This document shows, piece by piece, positions 47,040-59,841 of a DNA stretch of 64,000 nt. Location of the stretch: assembly GCA_038503035.1 (NCBI GenBank), contig JAVSML010024593.1, positions 62,001 to 126,000 on the forward strand, read 5' to 3'. The DNA comes from Crocodylus rhombifer (Eukaryota > Chordata > Crocodylia > Crocodylidae). Below the pieces are notes generated by a model. It was not told where the DNA came from. It searched no databases and worked only from the letters and a program-made list of their open reading frames with translations. Positions within the stretch are counted from its first letter, which is position 1, and every line of letters begins with the position of its first letter. The translations under genes were made by a program, and so were the position numbers.

Positions 47040-47420
47040 AATCAAATAATATCTAAAAGCTGTGCCCCATTACAATGGGACCACGCAACTGCCAAACGAT
47101 CACTGGCCAATAATCCATCTAAATCAGTACCCTGTCTTTGACAGTGGCTAGTCCTTAATGCTTCAGTGAAAAATGCAAAGGAAACCACAGGATCCAATTA
47201 TGGAAAAACCTGTTCTGAGGAATAAGGTCTTTCCAAGCCTAATCAGTAAGTGGCTGGTAAATGCCCTGAAGCATGAAGGTTTTTATCTGTTATAAAAAAG
47301 TCATACCTAATGTTATTGTGGATGTTCATATTATCTACAAAAAATGTCTAATCCTATTTGGAATTTTCCATCAGGTAATATCTTGCAGTGAAGAGTTAGA
47401 CAGCTTAATTATATGATTTA
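47040..47420 (-). mobile_element. Ancient CR1/L3-like 3' fragment
   Basis: CCATCTAAATCAGTACCCTG, TTTGACAGTGGCTAG, AATGCTTCAG, and later GGATGTTCATATTATCT and TGTCTAATCCTATTTGGAAT follow the pattern of an old amniote CR1/L3-type 3' region read on the minus strand. Strongly diverged. Family assignment is from memory of the pattern only. Confidence 0.45.
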
Positions 47421-49319
47421 TTTAAAACAAGTTAATCTTTTGAAATTGATGACAGAAGTATCATACAAAAAATCCTTCTCTTTTGCTTCCACTTCAGTGC
47501 AAACATATATTGTTTTTGAAAGACTCTAAAACAAAGCTTGAAGACCAGGGTACTGAAGAAAAATAGGTGCATTGACATTGCAGAAATCCAGTCATGTACC
47601 TAAGGAAACTAGTTTGAATTTTGGCTGAGGTGGCACATAGTTTTATGGAACACAGGAAAACCGACTTTGAAAACCCTTAGGAAAACTATGCACATTAATA
47701 ATGATTAGAAAACTGTCATGGGGAAAATGTTAAATCGGATGGTGGGAAGAATACTGAAGTATCCATACTGAATATTCATATGGATGAAATATGTGTGTCT
47801 GTGCACTTGCACATGTATTATGCAAAGAAACTCACATATATCCCAAAAGTATTAGCCAAATACCTTTCATGACCGTATAACATACTCAGCATAATGTAAC
47901 AAGGCATAACATGGTGTTACTCTGTTTAAGCATTTATTTTAGGTGCTTCTTCCCCCACACTCCCAGCCCTGATGCCTCAAAAGTTCATTAGAAATGCCAC
48001 AGCCATTTCTCTGTTAGAACTCTTGATTTTAACATGTGTTTGCACTTTCAAATTTTTTTAAAATAGTGTTTTATAATTAGAGATTCTATTCTCCCATAAC
48101 TTAATGTAAATAGTCTTGGCAGAGCTCAGTGTCTAGAATATGTGGATTCTCCTTAGCTACACTAACCTGATCACCTCAGCATCTTAAATACGGAGGATCT
48201 CAGACCTGACTTCTATACTGTCCTTCTTCTCAACAGTAGGTGTCACAGCAGCAGCATGCAAGAATCCCATAGGCAGCAAATTAATATATTAACTATTAAG
48301 AACATTCTTTGAATTATTAAATAAAACTGAGGGAACTGAACAGCGGTATTTTCAGTGTCAGCCCCATGGACATGAATCTAACTTCAGTGGTGCCCAGGGC
48401 TCTCCACTCTAAAGCGGGGATTGCAAGAGCATCTAGTATATACACATTCAGGCTCTGAGAGCATTTCCTTTCCAACATTGCTGCCTTAAGCCATTTAGTG
48501 TATACGCCTGGCCTTTGAGTCACTGGAATGTTGCCTTATTTTGCTACCTTCTTTCTTCCTTTGCACACAAGAGTGTTATATGGCCCAGTTCAGTAAAGCG
48601 TTTCTAATGGAGTTTTTTTCCATCACTTGTGTAGCGTCCTTCAGTACTGTTTTTATAGCACTGAGCCTGAAATTCTGTTCCTGTACTCCAGAAATTATTG
48701 TGTAAAAATCAAACAAGAGATTAAACTGATTGGTGGTGTAAGTCTCTGCATTTGATGCCATGATGTCTGCATAGAATATGGGGCTGGGATAGGGTAGGAA
48801 AAAATAAAAGCTCTTTGGCTGAACACAAGCATCTCTCATGAGTATTAAAATGACAAATCTGAAACCTACAAAATACTCCGCTCATTTTTTTGCTACATCA
48901 TAATACAATTCAGTCTTTTTAAGATGAAAATGATTATTTAAAAAAATTCTGACTTTTGTCGGAGGTCAAACTGTTTATTCTCTGGCTCCCTTATTCCTTC
49001 AGTCCATGGCCATGGCTTTATAAAAAGTTAGAAAAAAAATCTCCTGGCTAAAGAAAGGAACATATGGAATGTTAGGCAAGTAACATGTTCATCTCTGGGC
49101 AATATACAAAATAAACCTTACTGAGAATTTTTTTGTCGTTCTCTTTTTCTGTGTGTAATGACTTAATGTCTACAGATTAGGTAGTTCTGAGGACTGGAAA
49201 TGAACTATACAACCCTAACCATTTCATGTATTACTTCAAATTTTACTAAGGGTGTTTGAAAATCAGTTTGTCTTAGTCTGGTGGCTTCTGATGAGTTTTG
49301 CAGTCGATAATGTCTACAC
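47421..49319. other. Unassigned non-coding stretch
   Basis: About 1.9 kb without gene or recognised repeat. Confidence 0.4.
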
Positions 49320-49654
49320 CAGGGGTGTCCAATTTCAGAGTGGTCACATGCCACACAGCACCCCCCCTCACCCCCCCCCCATCCCAACTGTACTGCAATG
49401 CATGGGTTCCTCCTCCGCTGATCCAGGCCATTACCCCTCTTCCCTTAATACTGTGCTGAGGCCTCCCTGGACCCCATGGGCCATGCCATCCTGCCCCACC
49501 TCCAGGGGCACAGGCCTGAAGTCAGAGGAGGGAGGGGGAGCCTGGAGGCCCCTTCAGCACTGGCAACAGATGGAGCACAGGGGAGTGTAAGGCCTGGGAA
49601 GGAGCCTTGGGGCTGCAATTTAATCCTCTACAGGGTTGAATTGAACATCTTTGG
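49320..49654. mobile_element. Small hAT-like non-autonomous element
   Basis: The left end reads CAGGGGTGTCCAATTTC. The reverse complement of the right end reads CAAAGATGTTCAATTCA. The flanks GTCTACAC (49312-49319) and GTCAATAA (from 49655) agree at 5 of 8 positions, possibly a decayed 8-base duplication. The interior is C- and G-rich with no transposase. Confidence 0.5.
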
Positions 49655-52600
49655 TCAATAACACATGGGTACCAACACAACTGTCTTGAATGGATACCCT
49701 TCTTGGTGGCCTCACAAGACAAATTATGATTGAATGAATAGGGAAACTGAAGTTCTATTTTATACTTCAAAATGTTGCCTTTAGGACAGGCTTATAGATA
49801 AGAAAATGTGGATAATTTTGCACTGCCAAACTATATCTACTCTGGGCCACAGCCTTCAGGCTTTCACTGAGGCAGAACTCCACTGATGTTCCCATTGATA
49901 TCAAGTCAAGTCTTACCCAAACTGAAGACTACTGGAAAATGGCTCAGGATGAACAAATAGAGAGCTTTAGCTTACAGGGTTGACAGTATATATCACTTCA
50001 GAAGATACAAAAAGTTTTTGGGAAGTTTCAAAGTTTGCTGTGACAAAATGAACTAAATGGAAAATCTAAGTGCCTATTTTCATTTAAATATGGAATTAAA
50101 CACAAGTTCCTGTTTCATCTGGTATGTAGCTTAGGCTGTACCAGCTTTTTTTCCCAGACCTGATGAAGAGCCCTTTCTGCCTGTAAGCTTGTGTAACTTT
50201 TTTTCTCCCACCTTTGCAGCTGTTCTAGTAAAAGATAGCATAAAAAAACTTTGATTCTCATATGTTTCCTGGACCATCACAGCTACAAAAACACCCTGAT
50301 CCTACTGGAAAATCTACAGCATTTTCAAAATGACATTAATGGAGAATTATGACAACAGTAAGTAACTCTTTGGAACTTTTAATAGGGTTTTTTCAGTTTT
50401 CATTTTTCTCATCAGAAAATACATTCATTTTAAATCATGCTACTTGATTTAATTTCAAGAGTACAACATCCATCAGAAAGTACATCATCAACTACAAAAA
50501 CATAAAAAGACATCTGCAGCCGCCTGTATTATGCTAAATAATCTTATCATCTCCTTCCATGATTTACAATTTGTCTTTTTGTCATTAAACTTAAACATTT
50601 CCTAATAAATTATAGCAGTGTCAAGTTGAAAAGTTGCATTGGAAGTTACTAAGAAAAATACTGGATAAAACTTGATAAAAATTTCTGTTTTGGAAGTAAA
50701 AAACTATGTATATTTCTTTTTTTCTTTGAATTGTAGCTGGGTTGGGCAGGGTTCTGCAACTGTTAAAGTAGTAATGGTTAAAAAATATTTGATTAAATGG
50801 GGCACATACTGAAAAAGAGGATAAATGAGACAAGAAAAGATAACATAGAAACAGCCTTATGGTAGCAGCTTAGAAGTCATTTCCTGGGTTTTATTTCCAG
50901 TTCTGCCACAGAATGTCTGTTATAGTACGTAAGTCACACAATCTTTTTTCGCTCTCAGTTTTGGGATCTTACCTACTTGACAAGGCTTTTGTAAAGTAAC
51001 TGCAGATTCCTGAATGGAAGAGAATACAGAAGTTGAAAGTGATAATAGTAACTTGGCATTTTGCTTGAAAGTTTTTTTGAAATTGCAGAAGCGTCATCAC
51101 CATATTCCATTTGGCATCTAGCTGTACTCTATAACTTTTTTCTTTTAAAAACTGTTCTTGGAAACTTTTACAAATGACAGATTTAGAATGCGAGCAACCA
51201 TCTAAGTAAGAAATAATAAACTCCATGGACTCTTATGTTCTATTTAGCCTTTATTTTTAGCTGCTGCTCATACTTAAAGGTATATCCGATTGGTCTTGAT
51301 AGAGGAGTTTGTCATTACACGGTGCAAAATGAAATAGATTTTCACAAAATCTGGGTTAAGGATCATACAGAGCCTGCTGGCCTAAAGTAATATAGATCTC
51401 TTTGTAGATCAATGATGGAACTCTTGCTTTGATAAGTGAAGATCTTGGAGTCTAATGCTAGTAGCAAGCAACCTCTTCTCCTAATTAATTGTAGATGTGT
51501 TGCAATCTGTTATGGGGATGTAGGATGGCAACTGAACACTGGTAACTGGCACCAAACACCCTGTAGTTATAAAAACCACTTGTTGGGTTGTTCTAGTATT
51601 GAAAAACAAGCAGAAAAATACCATTTGTTGTTTTTAATCTTTTCACATGTTTTCTGGCAAGAAATAAAAGCCTTAGTAGGAGTACTTTGAGTTTTTGGAA
51701 GTATTCCTAAGTGATACATCCTTATATATTTCCTTAAGACTGAATAAATACAGTACTAATTGACAGTGTATGTTCATTTCCTTTTATACTTTAATATTTA
51801 ATAATCTATTGAATTTCGAATAAAAATAGAAAGATAGTGTATTCATACAAATATACAATATTCAGATTCCTCTGAAATAACTTGTACAAGGATACTGGAG
51901 TATGGCCATGTACAGGTGTTGAGTTTTTACCAAGAGAATTGCCAGTCTCCTGGTTGAAACCAGAAACATGCATATGTTCAAATGTTTTCTTCCAGAACAA
52001 AAATGGCCACTCCAGGAGAAAAATAACCTGACAACAGCCAAGTAGAAATTGCTCCCTGGAGAGTTTTTCCCAGGATACTGAACATCTACAGACTTTTCCC
52101 TGCCTTCAGTCTTCCTGGGGACAGGATCTAGAGACCAGGTCACTTTAATGAAGGCACATAGAGCTTCTGCTCCCACCTGTCCCACTTACATAGAGGGGAG
52201 GAGCATCTCTGTCTGGTTCCTGACTGCTTCTCACACCAGAGTTCCCAATTTTAGAAGTGGGTGGGGTTTGTGCCCTTCTGCTCACTCTACCCAGCTCTCA
52301 GGCAGTGGAAGCAGAACACAGGGAGCAGCACTGTGAGCCCTTTACTTGCTTCTCACAAGCAGGAAGGGAGCTTTGTCTGTTGCTCCCATCCCTTGGGAAA
52401 AGGAGGACTGGAGTAGCCCGTTCTTTCCTCAAACTGGAATTCCCACAGTCTGGGGGAAGCATAAGGAGCAGGGGAGAGTGGGAAGTTGCAAACTGAAGGT
52501 CTGTACTTTCCCCTCTCCCAAAATAATTCCTAGCAGTGGAAATGACATAACATAGGCTATGATCTACATGTCCTATGTTATGTATCCCAGAAAAGGGCAC

Positions 52601-53529
52601 TCAGATTTATTTTTTTCTGAGTAAAACTAACAGAGCTAGAATCACAAATACAACCTGGTGAGAATTGAACTATAGAAAAGCTTGCTACTTACTACAAAGA
52701 AGCTTTTGGAAAAAGATTCAGCGTCTGGAATCAAAAGTGCTGGGAACAATACAGCTGAAGAAGAAAAGCATTTTGTGTGTGTGTGTGTATACATGCATAC
52801 ATCGATATGTATATATGTCTCATAAGTTATATTTCTACATAACAAAAACAGGCACAACTCTCTAAGCTTTACCTATGCCTGAAATATAATGATTATCAAA
52901 TACCATGGTCAAATTAGAACAAGGTTTAATCCTATATAGAGGCAATTTTTTGTGAATTTTAGGAGACACATTCAGTAACTGTGCAGTTGCTAAACCTACC
53001 TGAGCCCTGTATTACTTCATTTTGGATTTTTAAAAACGTGCCTATCCAATTTTCTGAGCTCATGTACATTTAAAAGAGTAACAATCTTATAGATATTAGA
53101 CTGGAGAATAACTGCTGACCAGACATGGTTTTTGCAAGCAGTGCACTCTGGAAAAGTAATAAAAAACCCAACATGGATATATATCACTACTATTGAGGCT
53201 TCCTTCTTATGAAGGGAAAATGCATCCATAGTTGCTGCTGAATGGAAAACACAAAGGGAAAATAAAAACAAATACTTTGATGGCTTTAATTCCATTTTTC
53301 CAAAATAAAAGGCTGTAGCATCAAGCCATATCCATTGCTGCTTCTCAGGTCCCTGTTACACATTACAATGTGCGCTGCTCAAATATTGATGGGTGTCAGA
53401 ACTAACTGAAGTTAGGAGCAATTCCATATTCAGGTCAGCAGACAGACTTTTCAGGGAGACTGAAAGATAAGAATTCCCCCCACCAGTGTCATTCCAGACT
53501 TTACCCTTCTCCTCTGCCCCTCAGGGCTT
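49655..53529. other. Unassigned stretch with (TG)n
   Basis: About 3.9 kb with no gene I can support. A (TG)n/(TA)n microsatellite is at about 52771-52820. Confidence 0.4.
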
Positions 53530-53780
53530 CCCCTTGCCTCTCACCCTCCTGCTCGCTTGTGGCTGCTTATGCTGTCTGTCTAGGGGGACCAGGCAGGGAA
53601 GGGTTAACCAGCTCCCAGCACCTCCACTGAAGGGCTGTTACTCTTCTCCAGGCTGAACCCAGCCCAGAGAGCAGCAGCAATGGTGCTGACTGGGCAAGCA
53701 GGTTAACCCTTCCCTGCCTGATTGCTGAGGACAAATAGCATGAGCAGCCACAAGTAAGATGTGGAGAAGGACACAGGGGA
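53530..53780. repeat. Foldback repeat with perfect 20-bp arms
   Basis: 53590-53609 and 53701-53720 are exact reverse complements (left arm CAGGCAGGGAAGGGTTAACC). Pairing continues outward imperfectly: CTTGTGGCTGCTTATGCT on the left against the reverse complement CTTGTGGCTGCTCATGCT on the right. Arms are thus about 55 bases or more around a ~90-base centre. Probably a foldback MITE. Outer ends are not resolved. Confidence 0.8.
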
Positions 53781-55169
53781 GCAGTGATTGGGGATCTGGG
53801 TTGTTGGGGAGGGTAGAGGGGGTAAGGACCTGATCAGGGCTAATGGTGCTGTGTTTACACTAAGGTGTAGCTTAGAATGTTTATACTTTTAACCTGGGCT
53901 GGGTAGCATGGACCAGAGGTAATCCTGTCCTGGAGTGCCATAACTTTGAGCTGCCTAATAAGTGCTTAAAACTAATTTTTGGGATTAATATGCAGACAGT
54001 CCAGGTGTTAGGATCTCCAATAGTCAGCCAAAATTACTATGTAATGTGGCCCTCACTCTCAGCTATTGGGTAATTTGATTTCTTGAAGTGGCTGTGCAGA
54101 AGCAGATGGGTAGAGCAGCCATGATAGCCATAGGAAAACTTGATTGTCATAAAGTAGCTGAGATAGGGAACGTTGCATTCAAATAGCGTCTCTTACTTTC
54201 CACAAAGAAAAGAGGCCTGATGACTTCTCTGACATTTTTGCTACCCATCCTTCTCTGTTTGGTAATTTTTCATTTGTAGTCTGCACTGGGGGAAAAGCCT
54301 TGGTAGACCAGAGAGTGAAGCAAGGTGGCAGGGTCAAGCGGTTACATTGTTCTTTTTTGGCTATGCAGAAATGAGTCAGAAAAGTATTAACTTTCCTGTG
54401 CAGCTGTTCTTGGAGGTCTTGGAACATGTTCCTTGAGGTTACCTTGTTCGTATGGCTCTGCTGGAGCTAATCTGTCTTAGAAGTAGGGTACTGGGCGTGT
54501 TCTGAGTTGGTCCAGAGGCATATGGCCTCAATGCAAATGGCACTGGATTGCAACACATCTCTTGGAAATTTCCACATTTGGAGTTGGGTCCCAGTGCCTT
54601 GTCTGCAGCATCAGCCAGATCACAGACCACATAGCAGGCTGTGGTGAGAGATTTCTATGAAGGGATCCCTGCAAAAATTCCACTAATTGAGATCAGTTGT
54701 ATTTTCTGGGATAGAAGATGATATGGGCCATTTTCATTAAGCAGGATCTGGCCAACCATCTACAGTTAAGTGCACATTTCAAATGTGGACAGAGATAATC
54801 GAATTATTAGAATCCAATAGAACTGGAAATCTCAGAGCATGATATTCTGTGCATCTTTTTCAACAAGAAAAGAGGGGATTCTGACAATATGAATGGACAA
54901 CTTCTACATCCACAGAAATCATTTGTATATCAGGGCTGATCAAAAAAAAATTGTGAAAAAATCTGTTTTGTGGTATTGGAAAATTAGATTGTTTCACAAT
55001 TAAAAATATTGCACAAAAAAGACATCCATTTTCTCTTTCATGAAAAGTAACTGATTTCTGAAAGCCAGATAATGTTTTGTCCAGAAATGTTAATATTCTG
55101 ATTTGAAAATATGAGGTTCCTATGCACTAGAGAAATAGGCAAAACACTTTATATAGGCCGTGAACATTT
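53781..55169. other. Unassigned non-coding stretch
   Basis: No gene or known repeat. Confidence 0.4.
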
Positions 55170-56300
55170 GTACTTGACCCAGGAAGGAATCAATGTGGCT
55201 TTGTCGAAAGGAAATCATCCGTCATAAACCTACTAGTGTTCTTTGAGGGTGTCAATAAGCAGGTGATTCAGGGTGATTCAGTCAACAAAGCATATCTGGA
55301 TTTCCAAAAAACTTTTGACAAGGTCCCACATCAGAAGCTCTTAACTAAGTTTAGGTAGTCATGGGGAATGCCACTCATGCACTAGAAATTGGCTCAGAGA
55401 TAGAAAGCAAAGAATGGATATAAATGGTCAGTTTGGGGGATGGAAAGAAGTAAACAAATGGGTCTTCCAGGGATCTGGGTTGGGACCAATGCTGTTTAAC
55501 ATTTCACACATGATCTGGAAAAGGGGGTGAGTCATGAGGTAACCAAATTTGCAGATAACACAAAATTATTTGAAGTGCTAAAGACCAAGGCAGACTGTGA
55601 GGAACTACAGAAGGATCTGGCATTAATGAGCAAATAAAAGTCAGATGAAATTCAATGTAGGTAAATGTCAAGTGATGAACCTGGACAAATATCACCCAAA
55701 TTGTGCCTACATTATGATGGGCTCTATATTAGCTGCTACCATACAAGAGATCTAGAAATCATTGCAGACAGTTCACTAAAAACATCCACTCGGTGGTCAG
55801 CAGCTATAAAAAGGCGAACAACATTTTAGGAATTATTAAGAAAGGAATTGTAAACTACATGGAAAGTATTATCTTATCCCTTTATAAATCTATGGTGTGT
55901 CTATACCTTGAACACTGTGACCAGTTTTGGTCCCCACACTCAAAAATGATATAGAAGAACTAGAGAAGGTACAAAGAGCAGTGGAGATAACAAGTAGCAT
56001 GAAGCTTTCGTATGAGGAGAGACTAAAAAGTCTAGGCCTATTCAGTTTAGAAAAGAGACACTTGAGGGACATAAAGGTTAACAAAATACTAAATAGTGAA
56101 GTGAAATTACATAGGGATTTATTATTTACTACCTCTCGCAATATAAGAACTAATAGGTTGTAAGGTAAAACTAATAAAAGGGTGTTCTTTTTCACACAGC
56201 ATATAATCAAAGTGTGGAACACATTGCGGGTAAATGTTGAGAAGATGACAGTTTAATGAGATTCAAAAAGGGAATTCTTGGAGGAAAGGTGCAACAGTAA
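55170..56300 (+). mobile_element. Ancient CR1/L3-like LINE, + strand
   Basis: Strongly decayed LINE. Read in shifting frames it shows KAYLDFQKTFDKVPHQKLL (about 55288), WVFQGSGLGPMLFN (about 55460-55500) and QITQNYLKC in place of the FADDTKL motif. The C-terminal part LEKVQRAVEITSSMK and LSYEERLKSLGLFSLEKR is in the frame at 55927-56163. The order is that of CR1-group RTs, but the sequence is much more diverged than the other CR1s and closest in style to the old L3 branch. Older than the rest of the window. Confidence 0.7.
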
Positions 56301-56719
56301 CTATTGAGCGTTCCTGGGACAGCAGGGGGACAGTCTCTGAATCAGAACTTCCTAGACCTTAAATGCTGGAAGCTACAAGTGAGAGAGGAGCAGTGGAAAA
56401 AACCATGGCCATCCCAAATTCATTCTCCCTTTCAGCATCCACTCTCTGCCACTGTGTGAGACTCAAAATGTGATCCTAGGCCCACCATGAACAACTCTAT
56501 TCCATCCTTAAATAGGGAGACCACTGAGAACACAACAACATATTGCTTAGGATAAATAAAACGGAAGACAGGAAAGGGAGGGAGGTCGCAGGTTCAAAAC
56601 AAGGGATCAGAAGAGGACACTGAGCAGAGCACATCAGTCAGTGCTTGCTACCCCCGACATGAGCTGAGGGAGCCTGTAGATGCCAATCAGTGAAACTCTG
56701 CCTGGAGACATGAGTGGAG
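56301..56719. other. Unassigned spacer
   Basis: No gene. It may hold the 3' UTRs of the two convergent LINEs that flank it. Confidence 0.35.
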
Positions 56720-58550
56720 GAGTGATAGGAAGACAGCCCTACACTTGCCTGATTTTTCCCCCAGCCGGAGCCCTATTTCTGGTCAGGTATATTGCTGTCT
56801 TGGCCAGGCCCAGGAGGAAGTTGACTAGGAGGTCATAGGACTTTGTGGGGCTACAGATAGGGATTGCATAAAAGGAAAGGTGCAGGGAGAAGTGCAGCCA
56901 GAACCTCAGCAAGAGGTTCTGGAGGAGGCAGAAGAGGGACTGCGACCTGATGCACTTGAGGAAAACGTGTGTCAGAATCTCCACCTATTGGCAAAATGGG
57001 CAGGTGCTGGGGGTGTCCATAAGGTGTGCTACATACATGCCTGTGGAGACGGCTCCATGGAGGAGCAACCAGCTAAGTGGTGTCTTATGGGATCTGGGTG
57101 GAATACAGACTTGTCCACTGGGGACTTCTGCCTCCAAGGGTGTTCCCCAACTTGTTGTCAGGTTAGTATGCGAGGATGGGATGGTTGATTGCGTGGAGCA
57201 CAAGCATGTAGAGCTGGTGATTGTGGGCAGTTCAGATGGAGACTGGCTTGGTATCTCCCAGCCTGCTAAGATGGTAGGGTGGGGATCACCATGGGGCCTG
57301 CCAAGGCAGCAGCCCCATGACTAGTTCTGAAGGGCTGGGAGATACTGGTGAGCAGGGACTGCCCTTATATAGGAACTAGTTGAGATAGGTGAGGGAAGTG
57401 GGTGGCAGGACAGCCTTTATCCCCTGGAGTAAGTGGCAGGGAACACACAACATGGGCAGCTCCATGTGCCAAGCCAGGACAGATAGATCTTCCCCCCACC
57501 TTGCATAATCCAAGAGGTCCCCAGTATAAGTGATGTTGGTTAGGACCATACTCCAGTGCAGCCAGGGCACCTCTGGCTTGGCAAGGAGCTCTGTGTCCTG
57601 GGTGACCATCTCTGGGGACCTGGACACAAAGACCAGCCTCCAGGCCATGAGGAGATACTGGTAGAAGTGCAGCAGCTCCTCAAAGGTGTCATGTCATCTG
57701 GTTACTGGCACTGTACAGGAGCCTTTGCAGGGCCTGAGGAAGGACTTGGCTGTGGAGGCATACCAGGCCTTTCCTGCCCTCCTACGGTGCCATCCCAGCC
57801 AGAAAAACCCCAGTGCGTCTCTGGAGACTGGTCAGGGCTCTGGGGACATGGCCAGGGTTTTGAAAGGACCAGCTGGTTGATGACTAATGCCCTCTCACAA
57901 AGGATACAGTCTATCCTTTCCTGAAACCACTCAGATACCCTGATCTCTAGCTGATGCCAGTCCACCTTCTACCCATCATCCACCATAAGGCCAGAGCTCT
58001 CACCTGGGCAAAGGAGGCTTCTGAGTAGATGGACTGGCAGCCTGTACCTGTGTCAGGCCCTGGACATCAAAGAGCATATTGTTGGTGTACACTGACAGGA
58101 CCACCATCCTGGCCAGCTCCTCAAGCACCACCCCCTCCACCCACTTGCACAAGAGGCATAGGAATGGCTCAGAGGCAATGGCAAAGATCTGGCCTGACAG
58201 TGGATGACTGTGACATACTACCTGCCCAAATGGGATAGATTATATCAGAGTCCAGTTGAGCTTGACCATACTCTTTGCAGAGGCATACAACACCTGGATA
58301 AATTGCATGAAATGGGTACTGAAGCTGAATACCCTCACCATACCTGTGAGGTATCCATGATCCACCCTGTCAAACATCTTCTGGTCAAAGGGTAGGAGAG
58401 CAAATGACAGGCTGTCCCTGTGAGCAAGCTCAAGGAGGTCCCACACTAGGTACAGGCTATCAAAGATGGAACACCCTGGAACCATGTACATCTGGTCAGA
58501 ATGAATCATGTCCCCTTGCGCAGGACAGCACTATACCCCCTTAGTGCCAC
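56720..58550 (-). mobile_element. Tx1/L1-like LINE, 5'-truncated, minus strand
   Basis: A LINE of a group different from CR1. On the minus strand the order is RT palm, thumb region and C-terminal domain. It starts within RT (near 58550), so endonuclease and ORF1 are absent. The 3' end is near 56720, but a poly(A) or repeat tail is not seen. Confidence 0.65.
56739..58509 (-). pseudogene. Tx1/L1-like reverse transcriptase remnant
   Basis: 58509-58240 encodes MIHSDQMYMVPGCSIFDSLY, DLLELAHRDSLSFALLPFDQ and KMFDRVDHGYL, the L1/Tx1 block usually written ..DQ.KAFDRV.H.YL. Around 58200-58070, frame-shifted, SGQIFAIASEPFLCLL is followed by VYTNNMLF where YADD is expected, so both catalytic Asp are replaced by Asn or other residues. 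57965-57702 has RALVINQLVLSKPW, a motif of the L1/Tx1 C-terminal side. 56984-56739 has HVFLKCIRSQSLFCLLQNLL and LLGLAKTAIYLTRNRA, the end of Tx1-type ORF2. Several frameshifts. The clade call is from these motifs only. Confidence 0.65.
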
Positions 58551-59112
58551 TTGGTAGACACAGGAGACTGGGCAAGAATTGTCTGACCCAGAAAATGGCA
58601 GTACTTATGTTCTTACAGTACAAAAAGGCAATTATTTCACTGGATGGAATGGAAGAATCAGCATCATTACTAAAAGTTCTTTGTATATATAGACACTCTT
58701 ACTCCGATCAACTGATTTCTGATCAACTGTCCTGTCTTGGTGCAGATTTTACAATGATGTGGTGAGGAAGAAGAATTTCAATTTTCACATGTTGAGGTAA
58801 AGGCAATTAATTTTCCACCCCCAGGAAACTGTCAGCTTAGGAAGTTGAACAACTTCATTTAAGGATCAGTAAAACTGGTGTGTGAGTGTGTGTGTATATA
58901 TATATATAAAAGAAACAAAAATTTTAGATGAATACTTTTCCTTCTTCAAATCCTTTCTATGAGAGAAGGGAAAGCAAAGCCAAATGGAGATAAGATTTTC
59001 TTTTTACTAATGCACAGACATACAGTGTGCATCTACATATTCATTGATCTGATTCTGACTGATCTGAGATCACTTTACTTGAAAGTAAACTACTTATGAG
59101 TAAACACTTCCA
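58551..59112. other. Unassigned spacer with TG/TA microsatellite
   Basis: No gene. A (TG)n(TA)n microsatellite lies at about 58878-58910. Confidence 0.45.
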
Positions 59113-59841
59113 GGCAGGCATCTACACATGCAGGGACATGGGAGCAGATTTGCTACTCTTAGCAGCAAACTGCTGCCACTTCCTGAGGCCCAGCAATGGG
59201 CTGGTGCTGCCACCAGGGGGAGCTTGAGGCTTTTGAAGCCAGCAGCCATCTTGAAAAGTCAGCCCCACTCTCTCCTCCCTGGACAGCCACTTCCCTGGCC
59301 AGTAGCAGTGTGCACTGTTCAGGGGCAGCACGTGGCAGCTCTCTCCTTACTGCCTCTCCCTCCCTACGCTATGGCTGCTCCAGCACCTTCTCCTGGCAGT
59401 GATGACTAGCACTCTGGGCTCCTGCTGGCCACCACACAGGCCCTGCTGGCCCACTGCATCAACCGTCTACTGACCTACAGCCATCTGGGCCCTCCTGGCT
59501 CCCCAGTGTGCAGCAACCACCTCCCTGGCTGCAGTGCACTGTCCCGGGGCCACCACACAGCTGTTGCCAGGACCCCATCCAGGTGGCTGTACTCTGGCAG
59601 GGATGCCAAGAATGGGCTGCTGGATGCCATTGCTGGAGCTACGCTTGCCCTCCTAGGTCTCCAGCCCTGCTGCCTCCGGGCCTGACAGACCTGGTGGCTG
59701 CACATCATCAAGCAGACCTGAGAAGACAAGTAGTGGCTGGAGGCATTTTGGATGACCTGAGCCACCTTACTGGACCTTCTGGAACAGCTCCAGCCACACC
59801 TGGAGCAGCAGGATACCACTATGTAGCTGCCCCTCCCCACA

